64,000 nucleotides of DNA, taken from positions 4,092,001-4,156,000 of the forward strand of contig NZ_JAFBCN010000001.1 in assembly GCF_016907755.1 (NCBI RefSeq), in the 5' to 3' direction. Below, piece after piece: positions 31,722 to 39,487 of the stretch. Origin of the DNA: Cellulosimicrobium cellulans. GTDB lineage: Bacteria; Actinomycetota; Actinomycetes; Actinomycetales; Cellulomonadaceae. How positions within the stretch are numbered: the first letter of the stretch is position 1; every line of letters starts with the position of its first letter. A program made the position numbers and the translations under genes. Below the pieces are notes generated by a model. The model was given only the letters and a program-made list of their open reading frames with translations. It was not told the origin of the DNA and ran no database searches.

Positions 31722-32672
31722 TCAGTGCGCGACGACGCGGGCCCCCGACGCGGGGGCGGTGGTGCACCAGACGGTGTCGCACGCGTCGTTCGCCGTCCAC
31801 GACGCGGCGATCGCGAGCGCGTGCTGTCGGCTGCGCGCGAGGGCGGCGACCGTCGGGCCGGAGCCGGAGACGATCGCGCCGAGCGCCCCGGCCTCGGTCG
31901 CGACGTCGATCGTCCGCTGGAGCTCGGGGCGCAGGGCGAGCGCGGGGCCCTGGAGGTCGTTGCGCAGCACCTGCCCGAGGCCGACCGCGTCCCCGGCGCG
32001 CAGCGCCTGCATGAGCGCGGTGTCCTCGGCGAGGTCGAGCTCGGCCGGGCCGCCGACGGTCTCGTCGAACGTGCGGTACACCTCCGGCGTGGAGAGGCCG
32101 TCGGCCTGGACGGCGAAGACCCAGTGGAACTCGCCGCGCGTCATCGCGGGCGTGAGCACGTCCCCCCGCCCCGTCCCGACGGCGGTGTGCCCCACGAGCC
32201 CGAACGCGACGTCGGCCCCGAGCCCCGCGGCGAGCCGGACGAGGTCGGCGCGGGGCACGCCGGCCTCCCAGAGCGCGTCGCACGCGACGAGCGTGGCAGC
32301 GGCGTCCGCGGACCCGCCCGCCATGCCGCCCGCGACGGGGACCTCCTTGTGGATCTCGAGCCGCACGTCGGGGTCGACGCCCACGTGCTCCGCGAGCGCG
32401 ACGGCGGCCCGCCACGCGAGGTTCGTCTCGTCGGTCGGCACGACGTCGGCCTGGAGCCCGGTCACGCTGAGCGAGACGCCCGAGCCCGGCGGCACCTGGT
32501 GGGCGACGACGTCCTCGCTCAGCCCGACGGCCTGGAAGATCGTCACGAGCGGGTGATAGCCGTCGTCCTGCAGCGCCCCGACCCGCAGCGAGAGGTTGAC
32601 CTTGCCGGGTGCGCGCACGCGGACGGACGGGGGTGGCGCGAGGGCGATGCTCGGCGGTCGCGGGGGTGTCAC
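31722..32672 (-). CDS. ispE: 4-diphosphocytidyl-2-C-methyl-D-erythritol kinase
   Basis: 316 residues. GHMP kinase: [12 protein letters not shown] (about 20-31), the ATP loop [19 protein letters not shown] (about 112-130), LGADVAFGL and the C-terminal [10 protein letters not shown]. Phosphorylates CDP-ME in the MEP isoprenoid pathway. Its ATG overlaps the ksgA stop (ATGA), matching the ksgA-ispE coupling seen across actinobacteria. Confidence 0.96.
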   Translation of the reverse strand: MTPPRPPSIALAPPPSVRVRAPGKVNLSLRVGALQDDGYHPLVTIFQAVGLSEDVVAHQVPPGSGVSLSVTGLQADVVPTDETNLAWRAAVALAEHVGVDPDVRLEIHKEVPVAGGMAGGSADAAATLVACDALWEAGVPRADLVRLAAGLGADVAFGLVGHTAVGTGRGDVLTPAMTRGEFHWVFAVQADGLSTPEVYRTFDETVGGPAELDLAEDTALMQALRAGDAVGLGQVLRNDLQGPALALRPELQRTIDVATEAGALGAIVSGSGPTVAALARSRQHALAIAASWTANDACDTVWCTTAPASGARVVAH

Positions 32673-33607
32673 GCGTCCACTGTGCCAGGTCGTCCGGTGC
32701 GACGCTCCGCGGGTGCGGCACCACGGGCGGGGCGCTCGTCGAGGCCGCCGCGCAGGACGAGCTGTTCGGCGACGCGCGCGAAGGCTGCGACGTCCAGCAC
32801 CTCGCCGCGCGCCTGCGGATCGACGTCGGCAGCCACGAGCACCTCGGCGGCCACGCTCGCGGAGCCGGCGAGGCCGGACAGCGCGGAGCGGAGCATCTTG
32901 CGCCGCTGCGCGAAGGCCGCGTCGACGACGGCGAACACCTGCTCGCGCGTGGCGGTCGTGGTCGGCGGCTCGCGGCGGTCGAGCGCGACGAGCGCGGAGT
33001 CGACGTTCGGCACCGGCCAGAACACGCTGCGGCCGATCGTCCCGGCGCGGCGGGCGTCGGCGTACCAGGCGGCCTTGACCGACGGGACGCCGTACGTCCG
33101 CGACCCGGGCGGGGCGGCTAGCCGGTCCGCGACCTCGGCCTGCACCATGACGAGCACGCGCTCGAGCGAGTCGAACCGTTCGAGGAACGTGAGCAGCACG
33201 GGCACCGCCACGTTGTACGGCAGGTTGGCGACGAGCGCCGTCGGGGGCTCCCCGGGCAGGGTCGTCACCTCCAGGGCGTCCGCGCCGACGACCTCGAGTC
33301 GGTCGCCGAGGTCGGGGACGTGCGCGGCGACCGTCGTGGGGAGCTGCTTCGCGAGGACCGGGTCGATCTCGACCGCGACGACGCTCGCGCCCGCCTCGAG
33401 CAGCCCCAGGGTGAGCGAGCCGAGCCCCGGCCCGACCTCCACGACGCGCTCCCCCGCGCGCACGTCCGCGGCCCGCACGATCTTGCGGACGGTGCCGCCG
33501 TCGTGCACGAAGTTCTGGCCGAGGGTCTTGGTGGGGCGGACGCCGAGGCGGCCCGCCAGGTCACGGATCTCGGCCGGACCCAGCAGGGCACCGCGGGTGT
33601 CGCTCAT
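32669..33607 (-). CDS. rsmA: 16S rRNA dimethyladenosine transferase (KsgA/RsmA)
   Basis: 312 residues. [18 protein letters not shown] (about 32-49), SAM motif [19 protein letters not shown], acidic VAVEIDP and catalytic [11 protein letters not shown]. Dimethylates two adjacent adenosines near the 3' end of 16S rRNA during 30S maturation. TAGGCT lies 8 nt before ATG 33607, so it may have its own leaderless promoter after the rpf terminator. Followed by the overlapping ispE. Confidence 0.96.
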   Translation of the reverse strand: MSDTRGALLGPAEIRDLAGRLGVRPTKTLGQNFVHDGGTVRKIVRAADVRAGERVVEVGPGLGSLTLGLLEAGASVVAVEIDPVLAKQLPTTVAAHVPDLGDRLEVVGADALEVTTLPGEPPTALVANLPYNVAVPVLLTFLERFDSLERVLVMVQAEVADRLAAPPGSRTYGVPSVKAAWYADARRAGTIGRSVFWPVPNVDSALVALDRREPPTTTATREQVFAVVDAAFAQRRKMLRSALSGLAGSASVAAEVLVAADVDPQARGEVLDVAAFARVAEQLVLRGGLDERPARGAAPAERRTGRPGTVDA

Positions 33608-33660
33608 GACAGCCAAGCCTACCGACCGGGGCAGGCACGGGTCGGACGTCGCGGGGACGA

Positions 33661-33693
33661 CGGAGGGCGGGGCGCCGTGCGCCCCGCCCTCCG
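33661..33693 (-). terminator. Terminator of the Rpf gene
   Basis: Perfect 15-bp stem, CGGAGGGCGGGGCGC (33661-33675) with 33679-33693, and a 3-nt loop. It lies between the rpf stop (33733) and the ksgA promoter. Confidence 0.8.
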
Positions 33694-33732
33694 CGGTGCG
33701 GCCGTCGGGCGGCCGCGGGTCCTGCTAGCGGG

Positions 33733-35145
33733 TCAGAGGAGACCCAGCTTGCGCGCGCACGCGGGCCACTGGCCCCAGCCCGAGCGGGCCTGGAGCGCCT
33801 GGGCGCGCTGCGTCTGCTCGGCGGCCGAGGCCTCCGACGGGAGGCCGGAGCCGCCCATCGCGCGCCACGTGGACGCCGAGAACTGGTAGAGGCCGTAGTA
33901 GCCGTTGCCCGTGTTCGTCGCGGGGTTGCCACCCGACTCGCACTGCGCGAGCGCACCCCAGACGCCGCCCGGGGCGGACCCGAGGTCGGCGGCCGGCGCG
34001 GACGAACCGCCGGACGACGACGGGGCCGACGAGCGCTGCTGCGTCGTGGGCTTCGGCTCGGGCTTGGGACGCTCCTTGGTGCCCTGCACGAGGATCTTGT
34101 TCACCGGGGGCGTGGTGACGCCCTCGGAGACGAGCTCGCGCGACTCCTCGACGCCGTCGACCGTCGTGACGCGGTGCACGGTCGTGTGGACGCCCTCGAC
34201 GCCCTCCTGCTTGACGACCGGGTCGAGGTCCTTGAAGCGGTTCGCGTCCTCCTCGGTGACCGTCTCGAACGGCACGGCCGCCGCGGTCGGCACCTCCTCG
34301 ACCTTCACGCGCTGCACGACGAGCGAGACCGGCGCGGCGTCGGCCGCAGCCTCGGCGTCCTCGGTCGCGGCGGCGTCGGCGTCCTCGGTCGCGGCGGCGT
34401 CGGCGGCAGGTGCCGCCTCGGCAGCGGCGTCCGCCTGGGCCGCGGCGATCTGGTCCGACTTCTCCACGTGGACGCGGTCGAGCTCGCCGAGCTGCACGCC
34501 CTGCTGGTCGAGGATCGCGTCGATGCCGATGCTGCCGTCGGGCGCGACCTTGGTCTCGCCGTCCACGACGACGTTCACGGGGCCGTCCGCGTCGAGGCGG
34601 ATCGGGAGCGACACGCGCTCGCCGGAGCGCGACGCCACGAGGCGCACGTCGCTGCCGCGCGAGGCGAGGGTCGTCAGGGCCTCGTCCGCGTCGAGCGCGG
34701 TCAGCCAGACGGAGGACTGGGAGCCGTCCACCTGGACGGGCACCTCGCGCCCGTACCGCACGACGACGTCACCGCCGCCGCGCAGGGCGGAGTCGACGTC
34801 GGGCACGACGAGGTCGCGGTCGCCCACGGCGACGTCCTGCTCCGCGAGCAGGCCCTCCACGGACCCGGCGAAGGTCGTGACGGAGGTGATCTGGCCGTCG
34901 ACGTCGAGCTGGACGGTCTTGCGCGCGCTGCCGTAGGCGACGGCGCCGGTCGCGAGCAGGACGACGGCGGTGGCGCCGGCCACGAGGGGCCAGCGGCGAC
35001 GACGGCGGGCGGTGGTCGCGGGGCCCTGGGGGCTCTCCGCGAGGCCGTCGGTGGTCTCGAAGGGGGTCAGGGGGTCCTGCAGGTTCGTGTCGGCGCTCTC
35101 GGGGGCGCCGGCCGCGTCAGCGGTCCGGTGGAAGGGGTTCTTCAC
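33733..35145 (-). CDS. Resuscitation-promoting factor (RpfB-like: DUF348-G5-Rpf domain)
   Basis: 470 residues. Single transmembrane/signal helix about 52-72 (WPLVAGATAVVLLATGAVAYG), DUF348 repeats about 75-200, an Ala/Asp/Glu low-complexity insert (about 240-285), a G5 domain to about 365, a Ser/Pro linker, and a C-terminal Rpf transglycosylase-like domain GVWGALAQCESGGNPATNTG with its catalytic Glu. Rpf proteins cleave peptidoglycan and wake dormant cells. GTG 35145 is the likely start, but the frame stays open upstream. The gene keeps the RpfB position before ksgA and ispE. An MtrA-like promoter lies about 265 bp upstream. Confidence 0.93.
   Translation of the reverse strand: MKNPFHRTADAAGAPESADTNLQDPLTPFETTDGLAESPQGPATTARRRRRWPLVAGATAVVLLATGAVAYGSARKTVQLDVDGQITSVTTFAGSVEGLLAEQDVAVGDRDLVVPDVDSALRGGGDVVVRYGREVPVQVDGSQSSVWLTALDADEALTTLASRGSDVRLVASRSGERVSLPIRLDADGPVNVVVDGETKVAPDGSIGIDAILDQQGVQLGELDRVHVEKSDQIAAAQADAAAEAAPAADAAATEDADAAATEDAEAAADAAPVSLVVQRVKVEEVPTAAAVPFETVTEEDANRFKDLDPVVKQEGVEGVHTTVHRVTTVDGVEESRELVSEGVTTPPVNKILVQGTKERPKPEPKPTTQQRSSAPSSSGGSSAPAADLGSAPGGVWGALAQCESGGNPATNTGNGYYGLYQFSASTWRAMGGSGLPSEASAAEQTQRAQALQARSGWGQWPACARKLGLL
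34352..34399. repeat. 24-bp tandem repeat (two exact copies) inside the Rpf gene
   Basis: Two identical 24-bp units at 34352-34375 and 34376-34399 encode the Ala/Glu/Asp-rich segments ATEDADAA and ATEDAEAA between the DUF348 and G5 parts. Such a repeat could change copy number by slippage. Confidence 0.7.
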
Positions 35146-35399
35146 TCGGGTCCAGTCGTCGGGGGTCCCGGGCACGGAGGCTCGACGGCGCGTGCGCACC
35201 ACCCGCGGCCCGTGGCGGACAGACGTCCTCCACGGCGGGCGCACACGTGCGTCCGCGGGTCTCGAGCGGCCGATCCGGCTGCCGGCGCCAACCCCGGCGC
35301 CCCTTCCCCAGGGCCCGACGACGGCGCACCGCCCGCGAGGTCCGGGCACGCCTCCCGTGGTCCGGAAGGACCCCGAGGCACGCCGTTCGCACGCGAGCG
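35146..35399 (-). other. Long 5' leader of the Rpf gene
   Basis: About 255 nt separate the predicted transcription start from GTG 35145. The last ~29 nt before the start region (CCGTGCCCGGGACCCCCG, then ACGACTGGACC) are identical to the leader of the paralogue at 41525-42808. The reading frame is open across the leader. No ydaO-type riboswitch signature (GGGGTGAA) was found. Confidence 0.5.
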
Positions 35400-35406
35400 A
35401 CGTTCG

Positions 35407-35435
35407 ACCGTAACCGATCCGTTATCGAAGTCCAA
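35407..35435 (-). promoter_or_regulatory. Rpf gene promoter with MtrA-like box
   Basis: On the minus strand: TTGGAC (35430-35435), 17 bp, TACGGT (35407-35412). On the plus strand the spacer holds GTAACC-GATCC-GTTATC (35410-35426), which fits the actinobacterial MtrA consensus RTMAYC-N5-RTMAYC at 11 of 12 positions. Confidence 0.65.
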
Positions 35436-35584
35436 CCCTCGCGCCGCTAGACTGGGAGGTTCTGTCCGGTTTTCTGCGCGTATGTCGCGGGCCTCTCCAC
35501 GCACTTCTCACCCCTGCGTCACCGCCCACGTCGCCCCGACGTCGCCCCGACGCGACGCTGGGGCGTCGCCCGCACCGTGCCGCG

Positions 35585-36550
35585 TCACGCGTGTCCGGCA
35601 CGCACGGCCCGCGCCCCGACCCGTGCCAGCGATGCCGTCAGCTCGGGCGGTTCCAGCACCGTCAGGTCGACGTCGAGGCCCAGCAGGAAGCCCGCGAGCT
35701 GGGCGAGGGACGTCCCCCCGGTCTCCAGCACGCACGCGTCCGGGCCGTCGTCGACGAGCACCCCCGCCTCCGGCGCGAGCCGCTCCGCCACGACGCTCGC
35801 CGGCGCGTGCAGGCGCACGCGGGCGGGGTGCGCCCACGCGATCGACCCCACTCCGCGGACCACGTAGGCGACCGCGTCTCCGCCCGGCACGGGGCGAGGC
35901 GTGTAACGGGGCCCGCCCGGCGTGCGCAGGCGCAGCCGGTCGAGGCGGAAGGTCCGCCAGTCGTCGCGGCCCAGGTCGAACGCCAGGAGGTACCACCGCC
36001 GCCCCAGGTGCACGAGCCGGTACGGCTCGACCGCCCGGTCCGTCGTCGTCCCGTCGTGGGCCCGGTACTCGAGGCGCAGCCCGGTCCGCGCCGCGACCGC
36101 ACCGGCGATCTCGGAGAGCACCCGCGCGTCGACCGGCGACCCCGCCACCGGCGCGCTCGCGACCGCGGCGCGCAGCGCGTCCGCCCGGGCGCGCAGCCGC
36201 GCGGGCAGCACGGTGTCGAGCTTGACGAGAGCGCGTCGCGCGGCGTCCTCGACCCCGGTGATCGACCCCGTGGCCGCGGCCCGCAGCGACACCGCGACGA
36301 CGGCCGCCTCCTCGTCGTCGAGGAGCAGCGGGGGCAGCGCCGTCCCGGACCCGAGCCGGTAGCCGCCCGCGGTCCCCGGAGCCGACCGCACCTCGTACCC
36401 GAGGAGCCGCAGCCGCTCGACGTCGTTGCGGACCGTGCGGGTCGTGACGCCGAGCCGCTCCGCCAGGTCGGGGCCGGACCACGTGGGGCGCGACGGGAGG
36501 AGCGCGAGGAGGCGGAGGAGTCGCACGGAGGTGTCGAGCACGGATCCCAT
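35585..36550 (-). CDS. WYL-domain transcriptional regulator (YafY-like)
   Basis: 321 residues. N-terminal winged helix (VRLLRLLALLPSRPTWSGPD, LAERLGVTTRTVRNDVERLR), WYL domain about 130-205 (LRLEYRAHDGTTTDRAVEPY, RLVHLGRRWYLLAFDLGRDD) and a C-terminal WCX region. WYL domains sense small ligands or nucleic acids. Divergent from a VOC-family gene with a perfect 14-bp-armed palindrome between them, just 8 nt before this ATG, suggesting autorepression. The pair appears inserted within the conserved rpf-metG block. Confidence 0.92.
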   Translation of the reverse strand: MGSVLDTSVRLLRLLALLPSRPTWSGPDLAERLGVTTRTVRNDVERLRLLGYEVRSAPGTAGGYRLGSGTALPPLLLDDEEAAVVAVSLRAAATGSITGVEDAARRALVKLDTVLPARLRARADALRAAVASAPVAGSPVDARVLSEIAGAVAARTGLRLEYRAHDGTTTDRAVEPYRLVHLGRRWYLLAFDLGRDDWRTFRLDRLRLRTPGGPRYTPRPVPGGDAVAYVVRGVGSIAWAHPARVRLHAPASVVAERLAPEAGVLVDDGPDACVLETGGTSLAQLAGFLLGLDVDLTVLEPPELTASLARVGARAVRAGHA

Positions 36551-36557
36551 CCTGGCA

Positions 36558-36588
36558 CCCCATGCGGAACCGCAGGTTCCGCATGGGG
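36558..36588. promoter_or_regulatory. Perfect 31-bp palindromic operator between WYL regulator and VOC gene
   Basis: CCCCATGCGGAACC (36558-36571) and GGTTCCGCATGGGG (36575-36588) around GCA. Perfect 14-bp arms immediately upstream of the WYL gene. A possible -10 for the VOC gene, TACTGT, is at 36592-36597. Confidence 0.8.
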
Positions 36589-36673
36589 TCCTACTGTCGT
36601 GGTGTCGGTCCCGCCGGGGTCGACGACCGCGGTCCCCGGGCCGGATCCGGGGACGACGACGAGGGAGACGAGC

Positions 36674-37072
36674 ATGCTGCGTGGGATGGCGACGCTGAAC
36701 CTGTGGGCCGACGACCTGGAGGCCGCGGCCGCGTGGTACGCGGAGGTCCTCGGGACGGACCCCTACTACGTGGTCCCGGGCGGGTACGTGGAGTTCCGCG
36801 TCGGCGACCGCCAGGACGAGCTCGGCATCATCGCCCGGTCCTGGTCCCCGCGCCCGCAGCCGGAGACCCCCGGGGGCGCGATCGTGAACTGGCACGTCGA
36901 CGACGTGCGCGACGCGTTCGCCCGGCTGCTCGCGCTCGGGGCGACCGAGTACGAGGGCGTCGTCGAGCGTGGTGAGGGCACCGGCTTCGTCACGGCGTCC
37001 GTGGTCGACCCGTTCGGCAACGTGCTCGGGATCATGCAGAACCCGCACTACCTGGAGATGCTCGAGGCCTAG
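36674..37072 (+). CDS. VOC-family (glyoxalase/bleomycin resistance-like) protein
   Basis: 132 residues, one VOC domain of two beta-alpha-beta-beta-beta halves: MATLNLWADDLEAAAAWYAE, VLGTDPYYVVPGGYVEFRVG, then WHVDDVRDAFARLLALGATE and VVDPFGNVLGIMQNPHY. GGGAG precedes the ATG. VOC proteins may be metal-dependent enzymes or binding proteins. Divergent WYL-VOC pairs are common in actinobacteria, and the WYL protein is presumably its regulator. Substrate unknown. Confidence 0.9.
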   Translation: MLRGMATLNLWADDLEAAAAWYAEVLGTDPYYVVPGGYVEFRVGDRQDELGIIARSWSPRPQPETPGGAIVNWHVDDVRDAFARLLALGATEYEGVVERGEGTGFVTASVVDPFGNVLGIMQNPHYLEMLEA

Positions 37073-37078
37073 CGCGCC

Positions 37079-37105
37079 GCGGCGCTCGCGGACCGCGGGC
37101 GCCGC
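37079..37105. terminator. GC-rich hairpin between convergent genes
   Basis: The arms GCGGCGCTCGCGG and CCGCGGGCGCCGC pair with one mismatch between the VOC gene (+) and the Rpf-like gene (-). No T tract is visible. Confidence 0.5.
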
Positions 37106-37112
37106 GCCGGTC

Positions 37113-38279
37113 TCAGTACCAGCCCTTGGCGACCGAGTGCGACCACGCCGAGCACGGCGTGCCGTACCGGCCCTCGATGTAGCCGAGGCCCCACGTGATC
37201 TGCGTCGCCGGGTTGGTGCGCCAGTCGGCGCCCGCGCTCGACATCTTCGACCCCGGCAGCGCCTGCGGGATCCCGTACGCGCTCGAGCTCGGGTTGTCGG
37301 CGTCGACGCGCCAGTTGCTCTCCTTGGTCCACAGCTTGTCGAGGCACGTGAACTCGTCGTCGCCCCAGCCGCGCTGGGCCGCGAGCGACCGGCCGATCGC
37401 CCGGGCCGAGCCCGGGTCCACCGAGACGGAGATGTCCATCGTCCCGACCTTGATGACCTCGTTCCGCGGCTCCGTCGTGACGGTGCGCGTGAGGACCGTG
37501 CGCGACACCTCGGCGCCGCCGAGGGTCTGGACGGCGTACGTCGTGGTCGCCTCGCCCACGCGGCCGGACTGGACGACGACCCGGTGCCCCTTCGGCAGGT
37601 TCGGGTCCTCGACCTCCTCCGTGGCGAAGGGCAGCACCTCGGTGACGGTCGTCGCCGACGCTGCGGCCCGGCTCACGAGGACGAGCATGCCGTCCACCGC
37701 GGCGGCGTCGAGCGGCGCCGACGTCCCGTCGCCCTCGGCCAGCACGATGCCGGCCGTCGCGAGGACGCCGCGCACCGTGGGCTCCGCCGTCGTGATGGGC
37801 ATGACCGCGCCGTCCACGGCGACGTGCACGGTCTTGAGGGTGGAGACCCGGATCGGGTCGCGGCCGAGCGCCTGGGTACGGGACACCTCGGTCACGGCCC
37901 CCTCGGCGCGCGGGCCGAGGTAGGTGAGGAGCTCTCCGACGGTGCGCGCCGTCGTCGAGATCGTCTGGACCTGGCCGTCGATCTCGATCGTCACGTCGTG
38001 GCTCGTCCGGACGACGATCGTGCCGCCGTCGTGCGCGGAGTCCGTCAGGCCCGGCTCGACGAGGTCCTCCGCGCCGACCGCGACGTCCTGGTAGTCGAGC
38101 ACCTCGGCGACCGTGCGCCCGTACGCGGAGACGTCGTACAGCTCGCCGTCCACGTCGAGCGTGACGCTCTTCTGGAGCGAGGCGAACGCGCCCGTGACGA
38201 CCACGAGGCTCGCGACGACGACGCCCCGGGCCGCCAGCCGTTGCAGGCGCCGGCGACCGGTTCCGTCAGGTGCGAGCAC
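37113..38279 (-). CDS. Rpf-like cell-wall hydrolase (DUF348 repeats, G5, lytic transglycosylase-type domain)
   Basis: 388 residues. Signal/anchor helix about 18-37, three DUF348-type repeats (ITLDVDGELYDVSAYGRTVAEVL-like, about 38-190), G5 about 215-290, and a C-terminal lysozyme-like domain with Glu in LDKLWTKESNWRVDADN and YGIPQALPGSKM. This catalytic domain is of the SLT-like type rather than the true Rpf domain of the 33733 gene. GTG start with AAGGGA. It sits between tatD and the WYL/VOC pair. Likely cleaves peptidoglycan glycan strands outside the cell. Confidence 0.9.
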   Translation of the reverse strand: MLAPDGTGRRRLQRLAARGVVVASLVVVTGAFASLQKSVTLDVDGELYDVSAYGRTVAEVLDYQDVAVGAEDLVEPGLTDSAHDGGTIVVRTSHDVTIEIDGQVQTISTTARTVGELLTYLGPRAEGAVTEVSRTQALGRDPIRVSTLKTVHVAVDGAVMPITTAEPTVRGVLATAGIVLAEGDGTSAPLDAAAVDGMLVLVSRAAASATTVTEVLPFATEEVEDPNLPKGHRVVVQSGRVGEATTTYAVQTLGGAEVSRTVLTRTVTTEPRNEVIKVGTMDISVSVDPGSARAIGRSLAAQRGWGDDEFTCLDKLWTKESNWRVDADNPSSSAYGIPQALPGSKMSSAGADWRTNPATQITWGLGYIEGRYGTPCSAWSHSVAKGWY

Positions 38280-38371
38280 GCGCGCGGTCCCTTCTGGGAA
38301 GCGGCCCTCGGCGACCGCCGAGGGCGAGGTGGGGCACGTCGTCGGCGCACGGCGCGCGACGCACGGACCTG

Positions 38372-38391
38372 ACCGTAGCCGAAACGTGACC
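38372..38391 (-). promoter_or_regulatory. Promoter element with MtrA-like box for the second Rpf-like gene
   Basis: The -10 TACGGT (38372-38377, minus strand) is the same as in the other two Rpf-type promoters. GTAGCC-GAAAC-GTGACC (38375-38391, plus strand) fits RTMAYC-N5-RTMAYC at 10 of 12 positions. No strong -35. Confidence 0.5.
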
Positions 38392-38465
38392 CCGGACGAA
38401 ACCTCCGGTTCGCCCCGGAACGGGCGGCGACGCGCGGCGACGGGTCTGCCTCCGCCGTGCCTGCG

Positions 38466-39485
38466 TCACCAGGGCCCGTAGACCGCGACCGACGTCGCGG
38501 CGAGCCGCGCGCAGACGTCCGCGAGCGGCAGGTCCACCACCTCGGCGACCGTACGCACGGTCGTCGGCAGCACGTACGGGGCGTTGGGACGACCCCGGTA
38601 CGGGTGCGGCGTGAGGTACGGCGCGTCCGTCTCGACCAGGACCTGCCCGAGCGGCACCTCCCGCAGCGCGGCCCGGAGCTCGTCGTTGGCGCGGAACGTC
38701 ACCGGTCCCGCGAAGGACAGGAACCAGCCCTGCTCCGCGCAGAACCGGGCCATCGCCGCGTCGCCCGAGTAGCAGTGGAAGACTGTCCGCTCCGGGGCAC
38801 CGTCCCGCGCGAGCACGTCGAGCACCTCGGCGTGGGCGTCGCGGTCGTGGATCTGCAGCGCGAGCCCCAGCTCCTTGGCGAGCGCGACGTGCGCGCGGAA
38901 CGCCTCACGCTGTACAGCCTCGCCCTGCGACCCTGTACGGAACAGGTCCATCCCCGTCTCGCCGATCGCCCGCACGCGGTCGTTGCCGCGCGCGATCGCC
39001 GCGATCTCGGCGACGGCGTCGTCGAGCGCGACGTCGTGGTGCGCCTGCGGGTCGGGCAAGAGCCCGTCCGGCCCCACCTCCCGCACCCCGCCGTGCAGCA
39101 CCGCCTCGTTCGGATGGACGGCGACGGCCCCGAGCAGCCGCCCACGGTCGGCCGCCGCCTCGCCGAGCGTGGGGTCGTCGCCCGTCACCACCCCCGGACG
39201 GGCAGGAACCCCCTGCTCAGCCGGGGCGTCCGCCTGTTTCCAGGCCGCGGGGACACCGCGCAGGAGGGCGTCGGTCCAGCGGGCCGACGGCAGGTCGCAG
39301 CCGACCTGCACCAGGCGGTCCACCCCCGCGGCGGCCGCGCGCGCGAGGTGGTCCGCGACGCTCGGTGCAGGGACGTCGTCGGGCAGGACGTGAGGGATCG
39401 AGTCGAGGTGCGTGTGGTTGTCGACCACCGGGACCGGCAGCGGCTCCGGGTCGGGCGGCCACCCGCGCTCGCGCTGCTTCGCCAC
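38466..39485 (-). CDS. tatD: TatD-family DNase
   Basis: 339 residues. Metal-binding motifs DNHTHLDSI (about 22-30), GETGMDLFR, HDRDAH, FHCYSG and LVETDAPYLTPHPYRGRPN. TatD enzymes are metal-dependent 3'-5' exonucleases implicated in oxidative DNA damage processing. GTG 39485 lies 2 nt after the metG stop. The family is usually ~260 residues; extra length lies in a variable segment about 75-125. Part of metG-tatD-rpf-ksgA-ispE, a block conserved in actinobacteria. Confidence 0.93.
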   Translation of the reverse strand: MAKQRERGWPPDPEPLPVPVVDNHTHLDSIPHVLPDDVPAPSVADHLARAAAAGVDRLVQVGCDLPSARWTDALLRGVPAAWKQADAPAEQGVPARPGVVTGDDPTLGEAAADRGRLLGAVAVHPNEAVLHGGVREVGPDGLLPDPQAHHDVALDDAVAEIAAIARGNDRVRAIGETGMDLFRTGSQGEAVQREAFRAHVALAKELGLALQIHDRDAHAEVLDVLARDGAPERTVFHCYSGDAAMARFCAEQGWFLSFAGPVTFRANDELRAALREVPLGQVLVETDAPYLTPHPYRGRPNAPYVLPTTVRTVAEVVDLPLADVCARLAATSVAVYGPW

Positions 39486-39487
39486 GG

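Noticed and set aside
35146-35399. ydaO (c-di-AMP) riboswitch in the Rpf leader
   Set aside because: Some actinobacterial rpf genes carry one, but the conserved GGGGTGAA-type core was not found in any of the three leaders.
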